This document shows positions 8,677-17,176 of a stretch of DNA of 40,749 nucleotides, piece after piece. The translations under genes and the position numbers were made by a program. The notes below the pieces were generated by a model. The model searched no databases, had not been told where the DNA came from, and saw only the letters and a program-made list of their open reading frames with translations. The DNA is from Paludisphaera rhizosphaerae (GTDB lineage: Bacteria; Planctomycetota; Planctomycetia; Isosphaerales; Isosphaeraceae): assembly GCF_011065895.1 (NCBI RefSeq), contig NZ_JAALCR010000042.1:1-40749 (forward strand), read 5' to 3'. Position 1 is the stretch's first letter; the number at the start of each line of letters is the position of its first letter.

Positions 8677-10221
8677 ATGGATGCGAGTCGAAGTCGGCAA
8701 TGGCGTCGCGTTTTGGCGATGCTGCTCTTCCTGATCCCGGCCGCGGCGTCTTTGGGCGTGCTCGGGCTTCGCGTCGCGACGGTCGTCGGCCCGCTGGGCT
8801 TTCTCGACACCACGACCAGCGGCGAATCGGTTCAGCTTCTCAACGTGATGAAGCTTCAGCGCGGGCTGCCGCTGTACGATCATCCCGTCGAGCCGCCGTT
8901 CTATCCGCTGGCGATGCACAACATCGGCTTCTACAAGGCTTACGCCTGGGCGGTTTCGACCCTGGGGTCAGACGCCGAGGACCTGGCGCGCGGGGCTCGC
9001 CTGTTCACGCTGGCTCTGGCCGCGATGGGCCTGGGGGCGGCGCTCGCCTACGGCCTGATCGACCTCCGTCGCCGCGATCCCCGGCTCGACTCACCCTGGG
9101 TCGCCCCGACGATGGTCCTGGCGGCGCTGGCGACGTGGTTCGGGGGGCTGCCCGGTTGGTGGGTCGTCTCGATCCGCCCGGACATCGGCGGGGCGGCGTT
9201 CGCCGCGGTCGGCCTGACGCTGGCCCTGGCGATCGGCCCCCGTCGCGAGATCCTCGCCGGGCTGGCGGCGGGCGCGACGCTGGCCGTCGCATGGACGTTC
9301 AAACAGTCGTGCATCCTGACCTGGGGGGGGCTGATGCTGTCGGCCCTGGTCATGCGGCGTTGGCGGTTCGCGGCGGCGGTCGCGGCGCCACTGGTCGCGA
9401 CGGTCGCCGGCGTGAACCTCCTGCTGGGGCCGGATTACCGCTACAACACGATGTTTGCGGTCTCGCTGGCGGGGTTCGACTTCCACAACATCACGAACCT
9501 CTCGATCCACCTGGCGATCAAGGGGATCCTGCCGCTGACCATTGCGGCCCTGGCCCTGGCGGGCCTCCGGGGCGCGTCCTGGCTGCGGGCCGACGAGAAG
9601 GCCGCCCTGGCCTGCTGCGCCGGGACGACCCTGATGGGGGGCCTGGCCGCCTGCTATCGCAACGGCTCGGCCATGAACTACTTCTTCGAGTTCAACGCCG
9701 TGGCCGGTCTGCTGGCCGTCGTGCTGGGGCGTCGGCTGGTGGAGGTCGTCGCCGAGCGCGGCCACGTCTGGGCGCTGGCGGCGGTCGCCGCGGCCGGGCT
9801 GGGGGCGACCGCGCAGGACGTCGTCCGGGTCGTCGCGCCGTCGAGGTTCGACCTGGTCCACGACCGCTTCGACGTCGGTCGCCGGGCGGAACTGGACCGG
9901 GCCCGGGGCTTGCTTCAGAAGGCCGACGGCCCGGTCTACTGCCAGCCGGCCCTCTCCGGGCTGACGCTCGGCCTGCCGTTCCCCGTTTACAACTTCGACG
10001 ACGAGCCGTTCTTCCATCGCCCAGCCGCCCAGCGGGGCCTTTTGAAGGGCGACGGCGTTGCAGGCCAGGTGCTCTCCCGCTACTTCCGCGTGATCGTCGC
10101 AGAACCCGAAAACGACTACCTGCTCTCGCTCGCCCGCCAGGCCGGCTACGTCGAACGCGAAGATTGGAAATATTTCCACGTGTTGACCTCGCCCGACGTT
10201 TCCACGGCTCTCGCTCGCTGA
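8677..10221 (+). CDS. Polytopic membrane protein, GT-C-like glycosyltransferase
   Basis: The protein of about 514 residues has an N-terminal membrane helix, a loop with the segment GLPLYDHPVEPPFYPLA, then about ten further hydrophobic segments and a C-terminal soluble tail of about 120 residues. The first loop, facing outside and rich in acidic and aromatic residues, followed by alternating helices, is the general plan of GT-C enzymes (PMT/ArnT-like, GT39/GT83) that transfer sugars from polyprenyl carriers. No clear DD or DxD pair identifies the subgroup, so donor and acceptor are unknown. I prefer the ATG at 8677 because GGGGA precedes it by 7 bases; an ATG six codons upstream (8659) has no ribosome site. 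A similar but shorter protein is encoded next door. Confidence 0.7.
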   Translation: MDASRSRQWRRVLAMLLFLIPAAASLGVLGLRVATVVGPLGFLDTTTSGESVQLLNVMKLQRGLPLYDHPVEPPFYPLAMHNIGFYKAYAWAVSTLGSDAEDLARGARLFTLALAAMGLGAALAYGLIDLRRRDPRLDSPWVAPTMVLAALATWFGGLPGWWVVSIRPDIGGAAFAAVGLTLALAIGPRREILAGLAAGATLAVAWTFKQSCILTWGGLMLSALVMRRWRFAAAVAAPLVATVAGVNLLLGPDYRYNTMFAVSLAGFDFHNITNLSIHLAIKGILPLTIAALALAGLRGASWLRADEKAALACCAGTTLMGGLAACYRNGSAMNYFFEFNAVAGLLAVVLGRRLVEVVAERGHVWALAAVAAAGLGATAQDVVRVVAPSRFDLVHDRFDVGRRAELDRARGLLQKADGPVYCQPALSGLTLGLPFPVYNFDDEPFFHRPAAQRGLLKGDGVAGQVLSRYFRVIVAEPENDYLLSLARQAGYVEREDWKYFHVLTSPDVSTALAR

Positions 10222-10233
10222 GCGGACTGTCCG

Positions 10234-10294
10234 GCGTCTTCCCCCCTGGAGGGGGAAGACAGATCGCGAAGCGATCAGATGAGGGGGAAGACCG
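10234..10294. repeat. Single two-hairpin repeat module
   Basis: The hairpin GTCTTCCCCCCTGGAGGGGG with AAGAC, the hairpin GATCGCGAAGCGATC and AGATGAGGGGG form one unpaired module. It lies immediately 3' of the preceding gene, in the position of a transcript end. Confidence 0.85.
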
Positions 10295-10364
10295 CCAAGG
10301 AGTTCTCGGTTGCCGGTTCCCCGTTTTCAGCCGGGGGAACGTAGTCGCAAGCCTCGGTTGAGAG

Positions 10365-10437
10365 GGTGGCCCGGGCGGCCCGCCCGGGCGTCGCAAGCCT
10401 GGGATTGAAGACGTCCGGGCGGGCCGCCCGGACCACC
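10365..10437. repeat. Inverted pair of GC palindromes (third repeat family)
   Basis: Two 27-bp arms (10365-10391 and 10411-10437) match in inverted orientation with two mismatches. Each is itself a palindrome around CCGGGCGGCCCGCCCGG. The 19-bp spacer includes CGCAAGCCTGGGATTGAAG, and GTCGCAAGCCT occurs again just upstream at 10344. This is unrelated in sequence to the GATGAGGG modules but has the same inverted-pair architecture. Confidence 0.75.
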
Positions 10438-10547
10438 GGCCGCCAGGCACTTAGCCAGTCTGCAACCCATGAGCAAACTGTTCAGGCACTCCTCCCGAAA
10501 CAGATTCTGAACCGACCCCGAAGCACGACACCCCGAAGGAGCCACGG

Positions 10548-11903
10548 ATGAGCTCGACGACCTCGGCCGACATGGACGGACTCGCGGCGAGGCGACTGGA
10601 CCTCGCGGCGCCCGCAGCTCTTGACGACGCCGACGCCCGCGCCGCGCGGCGGTTCGACGTCGCGGCGATCCTGGCGCTGGCCCTGGTGGTGATCGCCGGC
10701 CGGGCGCCGTACTTCGACACGTTCGACTTCATGGGGAAGGACGGGCCGCTCTACGTCAACGCCCTGAAGCTGGACGCCAGCTTCAACGTGCCGATGCCCG
10801 GCAACATCGGCTACGTCCTGCTGGGCAAGCTGGCGAACGCCTTCTGGGCCGAGCCGGTGACGGCCTTTCTGGCGGTGAACGTCGGCCTGACGATCGTGGG
10901 GGCGGCGTTCGCCTATCTGTTCGGGACGCTGGTGGTTTCCCGACCGCTGGCCGCAGCCGCCGCGCTGGCGATGACGTGCAATCCGATGGTCTGGTGGCAC
11001 GGCGGGGCGATCGCCAGCTACCCCGTCTGGCTGGCCGTGCTGCCGGCGATCGGCTGGTTCGGCCTCCGCTATCAGCGTGAGGGCCGCACGGGCGACCTGA
11101 TCGGCGTGAGCCTCGCGCTCGGGATCGGGACGATCCTCCGCCCCGACCTGCTGGCCTTCGGCGGGCCGCTCTGGGCGGGCTCGCTGCTGCTGGGCCGGGC
11201 GTCAATCCGGCAGTGGCTGATCGGCGGCGCGATCGTGGCGGCCTGCTGCTGCTGCTGGTTCTTCGGCACCGCCTGGATCCTGGGGGGCGTCGACGTCTAC
11301 CTGGGCCGCGTCGAGGCCAAGCACGAGGGGGACAAGGCGGGCTTCTCCCTGTTCGGCCGCGGCCTGTTCGAGGGCCTTTTGCGCAACATGGTGAAGTACG
11401 GCCTGTTCCTGGCCTGGGGCTCGATCCTGGCGATCCCGCCGTTCGTGGTCGGCCTGGCGAAAGTGCTGCGGCCTTCCAACTGGCGTGAACTTCTGCTGGC
11501 GACGCTCTGGGTCGGGCCGTCGTGGGCGTTCTCGTTCCTGATCTTCGCCGGCAACGCGGGGCTGATCTTTCCGTTCCTCCCCCTGCTCTACCTGGGCGCG
11601 GCGATCGGCTTCCGGACCCTCGCCGGCGAGCGCCGGGCGTTCGCGGCGATGACGATCCTGGCGCTGCTGGGCGCCCTGCAGTACACCCAGACGCGACTCC
11701 TCCCGCAGCACAACCAGCGCGACGTGATCCTGAACGTCACCTTCCTGCGCTACAGCGGCGCCGGCATCACCCAGCGCTACAACTTCAACCTCGACGACTT
11801 CGACGTCTCCCCCGCCCTGGCCGACGTCCGCCGCCAGATGAAGAACCCCGGGCCCATCCCCGGCACTCCCGAACTGCTGCCGGGTCAGGTGCTGCCGAGG
11901 TGA
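10548..11903 (+). CDS. Polytopic membrane protein, GT-C-like
   Basis: This 451-residue integral membrane protein begins with about 35 polar, Ala-rich cytoplasmic residues and then a first helix (about 39-52). The following loop contains FDFMGKDGPLYVNALKL, with acidic residues where GT-C glycosyltransferases carry their catalytic acid. About ten more helices follow and a short soluble tail. The family and substrate are not certain; it may be a distant relative of the gene before it, which would make the two a duplicated pair. The ATG has AAGGAG 7 bases upstream. A CTG-repeat run at about 11242 gives four consecutive Cys in a membrane helix, which is unusual. Function inferred only from topology. 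Confidence 0.65.
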   Translation: MSSTTSADMDGLAARRLDLAAPAALDDADARAARRFDVAAILALALVVIAGRAPYFDTFDFMGKDGPLYVNALKLDASFNVPMPGNIGYVLLGKLANAFWAEPVTAFLAVNVGLTIVGAAFAYLFGTLVVSRPLAAAAALAMTCNPMVWWHGGAIASYPVWLAVLPAIGWFGLRYQREGRTGDLIGVSLALGIGTILRPDLLAFGGPLWAGSLLLGRASIRQWLIGGAIVAACCCCWFFGTAWILGGVDVYLGRVEAKHEGDKAGFSLFGRGLFEGLLRNMVKYGLFLAWGSILAIPPFVVGLAKVLRPSNWRELLLATLWVGPSWAFSFLIFAGNAGLIFPFLPLLYLGAAIGFRTLAGERRAFAAMTILALLGALQYTQTRLLPQHNQRDVILNVTFLRYSGAGITQRYNFNLDDFDVSPALADVRRQMKNPGPIPGTPELLPGQVLPR

Positions 11904-11949
11904 ATCGGATCTCGGAAATGCCAGCGCTGCTGCAATTTTCCTGATCCGG

Positions 11950-12118
11950 GACCATGACGGTCTTCCCCCCTCGCGGGGGAAGACAGATCGCGAAGCGATC
12001 AGATGAGGGGGCGACCGGCGTCGGATTCGCGTCCGACGGTTCGGTTTTGGCACCGAGCCGATCCCCCCTCATCCGGCCGCTTCGCGGCCACCTTCCCCCG
12101 CGAGGGGGGAAGGCCGTT
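11950..12118. repeat. Paired inverted two-hairpin repeat (REPIN-like)
   Basis: The left module has GTCTTCCCCCCTCGCGGGGG with AAGAC, GATCGCGAAGCGATC and AGATGAGGGGG. The right inverted module has CCCCCCTCATCCGG, GGCCGCTTCGCGGCC and CCTTCCCCCGCGAGGGGGG. It sits between the convergent 3' ends of the membrane protein gene and the aldo/keto reductase gene, so it may act as a bidirectional terminator; this is inference. Confidence 0.9.
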
Positions 12119-12136
12119 TTCATCCTGCGTCTCGTC

Positions 12137-13177
12137 TCAGACCGACACCGGGAACGGGTTCCGCTCGGTGAAGGCGGCCTTCTGGTGCCAGTACGGGTAC
12201 GGCAACGGCTGGGCGCTGGCGGCGTCGAGCTTGGCGACCTGCTCGGCGGTGAGGTTCCAGCCGACGGCGCCGAGGTTCTGCTTGAGCTGCTCCTCGTTGC
12301 GGGCGCCGATGACGACGGTGGCGACGCTCGGGCGCTGGAGGAGCCAGTTGAGGGCGACCTGCGGGACGGACTTCCCGGTCTCGGCGGCGACCTCGTCGAG
12401 GGCGTCGACGACCTTGTAGAGGTACTCGTCCTCGACCTGCGGGCCGGCGTCGACGGCCGCCTTGGTGTTCAGTCGGCTGACGGCGGGCCTGGGTTGGCCG
12501 CGGCGGATCTTGCCCGTGAGACGCCCCCAGCCCAGCGGGCTCCAGACCACCGCGCCGACGCCTTCTTCCAGGCCGAGCGGCATCAGCTCATGCTCATAGT
12601 CGCGGCCGATCAGCGAGTAATACGCCTGGTGGGCGATGTACCGCGGCCAGCCGTACTTGTCGGACGTGGCGAGCGCCTTCATCAGGTGCCAGCCCGAGAA
12701 GTTGGAGCAGCCGACGTAGCGGATCTTTCCCTCGCGGACGAGCTGGTCGAGCGTGCTGAGGACCTCCTCGTGCGGGGTCTCGGCGTCGTAGGCGTGGAGC
12801 TGGAAGAGGTCGATGTAATCGGTCTTCAGCCGCTTGAGCGCCTTGTGGATCGTGTCGATCAGGTGGAACCGCGACGAGCCGACGTCGTTGGGGCCGGTCC
12901 CGCGGCGGAACGTCGCCTTGGTGGAGATCAAGACCTGGTCGCGCTTGCCCTCGATCGCCTGGCCGAGGATCTCCTCCGCCGCGCCCTTCGAGTAAACGTC
13001 GGCCGAGTCGAACATGTTGAGGCCGGCGTCGAGGCAGACGTCGATCAGCCGCCTGGCCTCGGCGACGTCGGTCTCGCCCCAGGCCTTGAACATCTCCGTG
13101 TTGCCGCCGAAGGTCCCCGTGCCGAAGGTCAGGGCCGGGACCCGGAAGCCGGACGCGCCGAGACGTCGATATTCCAT
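12137..13177 (-). CDS. Aldo/keto reductase
   Basis: This 346-residue NADPH-dependent carbonyl oxidoreductase is predicted to be a cytoplasmic TIM barrel. The catalytic tetrad is visible: Asp57 and Tyr62 in DSADVY, Lys87 in STKA and His128 in QLHAY. The family patterns FDSADVYSKGAAEEILG and VGCSNFSGWH are present, as is the C-terminal cofactor segment VVIGARNEEQLKQNL. Length is normal. The ATG has GAGGA upstream at good spacing. It is the last gene of a run in one direction with the PRISE-like reductase (48 bp gap) and the GntR regulator, so the three are probably co-transcribed. The substrate is unknown; the neighbour suggests a related carbonyl or enone compound. Confidence 0.92.
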   Translation of the reverse strand: MEYRRLGASGFRVPALTFGTGTFGGNTEMFKAWGETDVAEARRLIDVCLDAGLNMFDSADVYSKGAAEEILGQAIEGKRDQVLISTKATFRRGTGPNDVGSSRFHLIDTIHKALKRLKTDYIDLFQLHAYDAETPHEEVLSTLDQLVREGKIRYVGCSNFSGWHLMKALATSDKYGWPRYIAHQAYYSLIGRDYEHELMPLGLEEGVGAVVWSPLGWGRLTGKIRRGQPRPAVSRLNTKAAVDAGPQVEDEYLYKVVDALDEVAAETGKSVPQVALNWLLQRPSVATVVIGARNEEQLKQNLGAVGWNLTAEQVAKLDAASAQPLPYPYWHQKAAFTERNPFPVSV

Positions 13178-13225
13178 GATGCGTTCATCCTCGGGTTTCT
13201 TGATGATCAGTCAACCAAAACGTCT

Positions 13226-14302
13226 TCAGGATCGGGGCCGCGCGAGCGGCGGGATCACCCGCGCCGCGCGGAGTTTGTCGAAGAACTCGCCGAACATATC
13301 CTCGGTGTCGATGCAGTCGTGGAAGCCGTGGCGGCGGGCCTTGATCGTGCTGGTGATGTTGTCGAACTCGGAGTGGAAGATGAAGTCGCCGAAGGCCCAC
13401 GACGCGACCTGTTCATAGGGGATCGGCTCCAGGCCGTACTTCTTGACGGTGTCATCCCAGAGCGGGTTCTTGTCGGCCATGTATTCGGCCAGCTTGAAGG
13501 GGACCGGCGGGGCGACGTCCATGTCGAACATCCGGGCGATCCGCGGCCAGAGGTTTTCCCAGCGGAAATAATCGCCGTTGGTGATGTTGTAGATCTCGCC
13601 GCGGGCCTGCGGGGTCGTCCCGGCCCAATCGGCTGCGCTCGCCAGGATGTCGGCCGAGCTGACCTGGTAGAGGGCTCGATACGCCCCCAACGGGCCGGGG
13701 AACCGCAGCGGCAGCCCCAACTCCCTGGACAGTGTGGCGTAGACGGCGATCACCATCGCCAGGTTCATCGGGTTCCCCACGGCGAAGCCGCAGACGGCCT
13801 CCGGGCGGAGGGCCGTCCAGGACCACGCCTTCCCCTCGCTCCGACGCCGGAGGATGTCTTCCTGGTCGTAGTAGAAATTGGGCGGCATCAGCCGAGGGTC
13901 GTCCTCGCGGGCCGGCGTTTTGAACGGGCCGAGGTCGGCCCCGTACGCCTTACCCCCCTGATACAGCGTGACGTGGCGGAGGCCGGGAGCTGTCGGCTCC
14001 AGCACGTCCAGCAGGTTGTTCAGCAGGGCGGAGTTCACCGCGCTCTTCTCGGCGGCGGTCGGCTTCTCCACGTACGCGCCGAAGACCAGGTGGGTGGCGT
14101 CCGAGAGGCTGCCGAGCTTGTCGCGGACGTCCGCTGGATCGAGCAGGTCGACCGAGATCGGCCGGACGCCGGGCAGGTCCACCGGCCGTCGCGAGAGCCC
14201 GTAGACCGTCGTCCCCGCCTGCCTCGCGAAGTGCTCCGCCGCGGCCCGGCCGATCACCCCCTGCGCCCCGGCGACCACGACGCTGCGATCGCGTGTTGAC
14301 AT
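13226..14302 (-). CDS. NAD(P)-dependent reductase, PRISE-like SDR family
   Basis: The enzyme of about 358 residues has a Rossmann fold with nucleotide motif GAQGVIG (12-18). Its active site resembles the progesterone 5-beta-reductase / iridoid synthase-like group: GGKAYG (Lys118, Tyr120) and NFYYDQEDIL (Tyr144/145). These atypical short-chain dehydrogenases reduce enones or related activated double bonds; some bacterial members are annotated only as epimerases. I use the ATG at 14302, preceded by GAGGGA; a GTG at 14341 overlapping the regulator's stop would add 13 poorly conserved-looking residues. It lies second in the GntR operon, and the pairing with an aldo/keto reductase suggests successive reductions or oxidations of one substrate. 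The substrate is not known. Confidence 0.85.
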   Translation of the reverse strand: MSTRDRSVVVAGAQGVIGRAAAEHFARQAGTTVYGLSRRPVDLPGVRPISVDLLDPADVRDKLGSLSDATHLVFGAYVEKPTAAEKSAVNSALLNNLLDVLEPTAPGLRHVTLYQGGKAYGADLGPFKTPAREDDPRLMPPNFYYDQEDILRRRSEGKAWSWTALRPEAVCGFAVGNPMNLAMVIAVYATLSRELGLPLRFPGPLGAYRALYQVSSADILASAADWAGTTPQARGEIYNITNGDYFRWENLWPRIARMFDMDVAPPVPFKLAEYMADKNPLWDDTVKKYGLEPIPYEQVASWAFGDFIFHSEFDNITSTIKARRHGFHDCIDTEDMFGEFFDKLRAARVIPPLARPRS

Positions 14303-14337
14303 GATGAATCCCTCTACTCGAAATCCCCGGTCGGCCG

Positions 14338-15027
14338 TCACGCCTTCTTCGGGTTGGGCCTCGGCTTCTTCTCGACTGTCGGCTTCGCGGGCTCGACTTC
14401 GACGGGGGCCTCGATGAACGACCGCGCGTGCTCTTCCAGGAGCCGGCCGGCGGTCGCGCCGTCACCCTTTTCCAGAGCGTCGACGACCTGGTCGTGCCAT
14501 GCGGCGATCGCCGGCCAGTCGAGGTTGCGGCGGGCGACCGTGATCCGCGTGCGGGTCTCGAAGGCCAGCGACTCCCAGACCTGCATGAGCGTCCCGTTGT
14601 TCGCCGCCCGGACGATCGCCCGGTGGAAGGCCAGGTCGTGGCGGGCGTAGCCCTCGCGGTCGTCTTTGCGAGCCGCGGCGACCATCTCGCGAACCGACTC
14701 CCGCAACTCCTTCAGATCGCAGCCCGTGACCCTGGGCGCGGCGGACTCGGCGGCCAGCCGTTCCAGGGCCCCGCGCACGGCGTAAGCCTCGGCCGTCTCG
14801 CGCTCGCCGACGTCGCGGACTCGCGTCCCCTTGTAGGGCGACGACTCCACGAGCCTCAGCGACTCCAACTCCCGGAGCGCCTCGCGCACCGGCGTCTGGC
14901 TCGATTCGAACTCCGCCGCGATCTTCAACTCCACCAACCGCTCCCCCGGCTGCAGCGTCCCGTCCAGGATCCGCCTCGCCAGCTCGCGCCGGATGTGGTC
15001 GCTCAGGCAGCTTCGTTCGTAGCCCAT
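14338..15027 (-). CDS. GntR-family transcriptional regulator, FCD subfamily
   Basis: The 229-residue repressor-type regulator has an N-terminal winged helix-turn-helix (about 8-72) including PGERLVELKIAAEF and TPVREALRELE. An all-helical FCD ligand-binding domain (about 80-210) follows, with RHDLAFHRAIVRAA and a C-terminal helix containing EEHARSF; these supply typical metal or acid-ligand positions. The tail is Lys/Pro-rich and probably disordered. It is the first gene of the operon with the two reductases, and the promoter 25-50 bp upstream contains a perfect ATTATCGATAAT palindrome, a likely autoregulatory operator. FCD regulators usually sense small carboxylic acids; which one here is unknown. 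Confidence 0.92.
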   Translation of the reverse strand: MGYERSCLSDHIRRELARRILDGTLQPGERLVELKIAAEFESSQTPVREALRELESLRLVESSPYKGTRVRDVGERETAEAYAVRGALERLAAESAAPRVTGCDLKELRESVREMVAAARKDDREGYARHDLAFHRAIVRAANNGTLMQVWESLAFETRTRITVARRNLDWPAIAAWHDQVVDALEKGDGATAGRLLEEHARSFIEAPVEVEPAKPTVEKKPRPNPKKA

Positions 15028-15051
15028 GGCCGTCTCTCCCTCCGACGACGA

Positions 15052-15079
15052 ATCGTATATTATCGATAATCGATGTCAA
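15052..15079 (-). promoter_or_regulatory. Promoter of the GntR operon with embedded operator palindrome
   Basis: On the minus strand TTGACA (15074-15079) and TACGAT (15052-15057) are 16 bp apart. Between them lies the perfect 12-bp palindrome ATTATCGATAAT (15059-15070), in a markedly AT-rich island. A regulator bound there would block polymerase. The assignment to the adjacent GntR protein is inference from position. Confidence 0.6.
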
Positions 15080-15140
15080 GGGGCGCGGCGAGGCTACGGG
15101 TCGGTTCCGGTAGGTTGGGTGTGTGAGTTCGTTCCGGATG

Positions 15141-16982
15141 CTAACGCCGCGCCAGGGCGTGCCTCACGCGGAGGATGATCCGTTCGAGCGGGTCGAGCTG
15201 GGCGATCTCGTCGAGGCGGGCGCGGATGGCGAGGACGTCGTCGGTGATGATGTTGAGGACGCCGTCGTCGACGAGGGACGGGACGCGGTCGGCGCTGTTG
15301 ACGGTCCAGGCGTGGACGGCCTTGCCTCGGCGTCGGGCGCGGTCGACGAACGTGCGAGTGGCCAGGCGGGCCTCCATCATCAGGAACTCCACGTCCAGCC
15401 GCGTGGGGTCGCCGATCACGGCGCCGGAGATGAAGCCGACGTCGATGTCGGGGGCGACCTTCCGCATCTTCGCCAGCGCGGGGACGGACTGGCCGCAGAT
15501 GTGCACGCGCTTGACTTCCTGGGCCTTGCGGACGGCCTCGACGACCGGCTCCACCAGCGCGACGGCCTCGGCGTCGTTCTTGGCCTTCAGCTCGATGTTC
15601 AGGCGAATCGGCAGGTTGTGGGACGCCTCCAGGAACTCCTCCAACGTGGCGATCCGCTCGCCGGCGAACTTGGGATCGAAGGGGGTGCCGATGTCGACCG
15701 CTCGGAGCTGTTCGAGGGTCGAATCGGTGATCCTCAGCGGCGAGCCGGCGATGCGGATCAGGTCGTCGTCGTGGGCGATGACGAGGTGGCCGTCCCTGGT
15801 CTGCTGGACGTCGATCTCGGCCCACTCCGCGCCGGCCTGGGCGGCGACTCGCAGGGCGGCGACGGAGTTCTCCGGGCCGTGGAAGGCGCCCGCGCGGTGG
15901 GCGGTGATCTCGACGCGCTCGACGACGGGGATATCGTCCATGAGGGCGTCGGCCGTGAGGGCGGCGGGGACGAGCGCGGCGGCGGAGAGGGCGAACGCGG
16001 CCGTGGTCCACCATCGGGCCTTCGGTTCGGAGACGACCGTCTCGCGGATCGCCCCGCCGGCCCGGCGGTATTCCGCCATGCCGAGCGCCGCCAGGATCGC
16101 GGAGGCCGTCGCCGAGAATGCGGCGAGCGCCAGACCGTCGAACGCCAGCAGCCCGGTCGTCGCCGCCACCGCCGTCCTCGGCCCGTGGCCGACGTGGTCG
16201 AGGATGTAACCGTTGAGCACGCTCAGCCCGGCCGAGAGCGCGAACCAGCCGCCGATCGTCGCCGCGCCCCCGCCGAGCACGATCACGGCCAGCCGGCGCA
16301 GCCTTCCCGAGGTCCTCGCCGCGCTGGCCCGGAGCGCCGTCCAGGGGAGCCGGGCCTCCTCGAACATCACGGCCTGCACGGCGAACAGCCATCGCAGGTA
16401 GAGCCAGACGGCGAGCCCCGCATACACCAGCGCGATCGCGCCGACGACGATCACTCCCTCCCAGAATTCGCGGGGGCGATCGACCACGAGCCGGTTGAGG
16501 TCGTGCGGACCCCAGAGCCACCTGTAGGCCAGGGCCCCCGTCGCCGCGAAAGGGATCCCCAGGATCAGGTACAGCACGGCTTGAAGGAGGTCGACCTTGA
16601 GCACGGCCGGCAGTCGCTTGGCGGCGTCGAACGCGTGCCAGACGCCGGGGCCGTCGCCCGCGAGCACCCCCATCACGCCGGCCGTCCGCAGGTGGAACGT
16701 CGTGAGCTGCAAGGCCGTCAGGAGCGCCAGCCCCGCCAGCCCCACCGGCGACAGGAAGAACGCGACGATCTCGAAGTTGCCGACCGAGCACCGCCCCCAC
16801 GACTGCAACGCCAGCCGCAACACCCCCGCCGCCGTCGGCGCCAGCACCGCCGCCTCGATCAGCGAGAACGCCACCGAATACGTCGTCAACGGCCCCAGCC
16901 GCCGCCAGATCCGCCGGAGGATGAGCGAGATCGGGCTCTCATGTGCGTCCATGTTCACGGCGGGCGTCGTCGCATCGCTCAT
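15141..16982 (-). CDS. Membrane-anchored glycerophosphodiester phosphodiesterase
   Basis: The protein of about 613 residues hydrolyses glycerophosphodiesters to glycerol 3-phosphate and an alcohol. The N-terminal half (about 25-340) has several long hydrophobic segments matching the membrane domain that precedes some GDPDs. The C-terminal GDPD domain (about 354-595) shows HRAGAFHGPENS, EIDVQ, AHDDD and NIELK, the usual metal and catalytic positions. I place the start at an ATG at 16982; the frame stays open another 109 codons upstream but runs through a repeat module and is unlikely to be translated. Its last codon is about 110 bp before the GntR gene in the same direction. It may remodel lipids or teichoic-like polymers; the substrate is unknown. 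Confidence 0.9.
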   Translation of the reverse strand: MSDATTPAVNMDAHESPISLILRRIWRRLGPLTTYSVAFSLIEAAVLAPTAAGVLRLALQSWGRCSVGNFEIVAFFLSPVGLAGLALLTALQLTTFHLRTAGVMGVLAGDGPGVWHAFDAAKRLPAVLKVDLLQAVLYLILGIPFAATGALAYRWLWGPHDLNRLVVDRPREFWEGVIVVGAIALVYAGLAVWLYLRWLFAVQAVMFEEARLPWTALRASAARTSGRLRRLAVIVLGGGAATIGGWFALSAGLSVLNGYILDHVGHGPRTAVAATTGLLAFDGLALAAFSATASAILAALGMAEYRRAGGAIRETVVSEPKARWWTTAAFALSAAALVPAALTADALMDDIPVVERVEITAHRAGAFHGPENSVAALRVAAQAGAEWAEIDVQQTRDGHLVIAHDDDLIRIAGSPLRITDSTLEQLRAVDIGTPFDPKFAGERIATLEEFLEASHNLPIRLNIELKAKNDAEAVALVEPVVEAVRKAQEVKRVHICGQSVPALAKMRKVAPDIDVGFISGAVIGDPTRLDVEFLMMEARLATRTFVDRARRRGKAVHAWTVNSADRVPSLVDDGVLNIITDDVLAIRARLDEIAQLDPLERIILRVRHALARR

Positions 16983-16999
16983 GGGGTGCCCCGATCCGA

Positions 17000-17071
17000 G
17001 ACCGTAACGGCCTTCCCCCCTCGCGGGGGAAGGTGGCCGCAAAGCGGCCGGATGAGGGGGGATCGGCGTCG
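17000..17071. repeat. Single two-hairpin repeat module
   Basis: AACGG, then a CCTTCCCCCCTCGCGGGGG stem with AAGG, the hairpin GGCCGCAAAGCGGCC and GGATGAGGGGGG, running on into GATCGGCGTCGG. It lies directly upstream of the GDPD start codon. Confidence 0.85.
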
Positions 17072-17176
17072 GGTTTTCGAGATTCACCCTCGAATCCGAA
17101 TCGACCGCAACGCTCTCCTGGCCTTCGCCAGGACCCATTCTCCCACGCGAACGCGAGCCGGAGAAGCCAGACGACT

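Noticed and set aside
7693-8734. Several short open frames across the rhaB-downstream gap
   Set aside because: They translate the repeat modules (for example PPRGGK and PSPARGEG strings recur at every module in the window) and lack coding bias.
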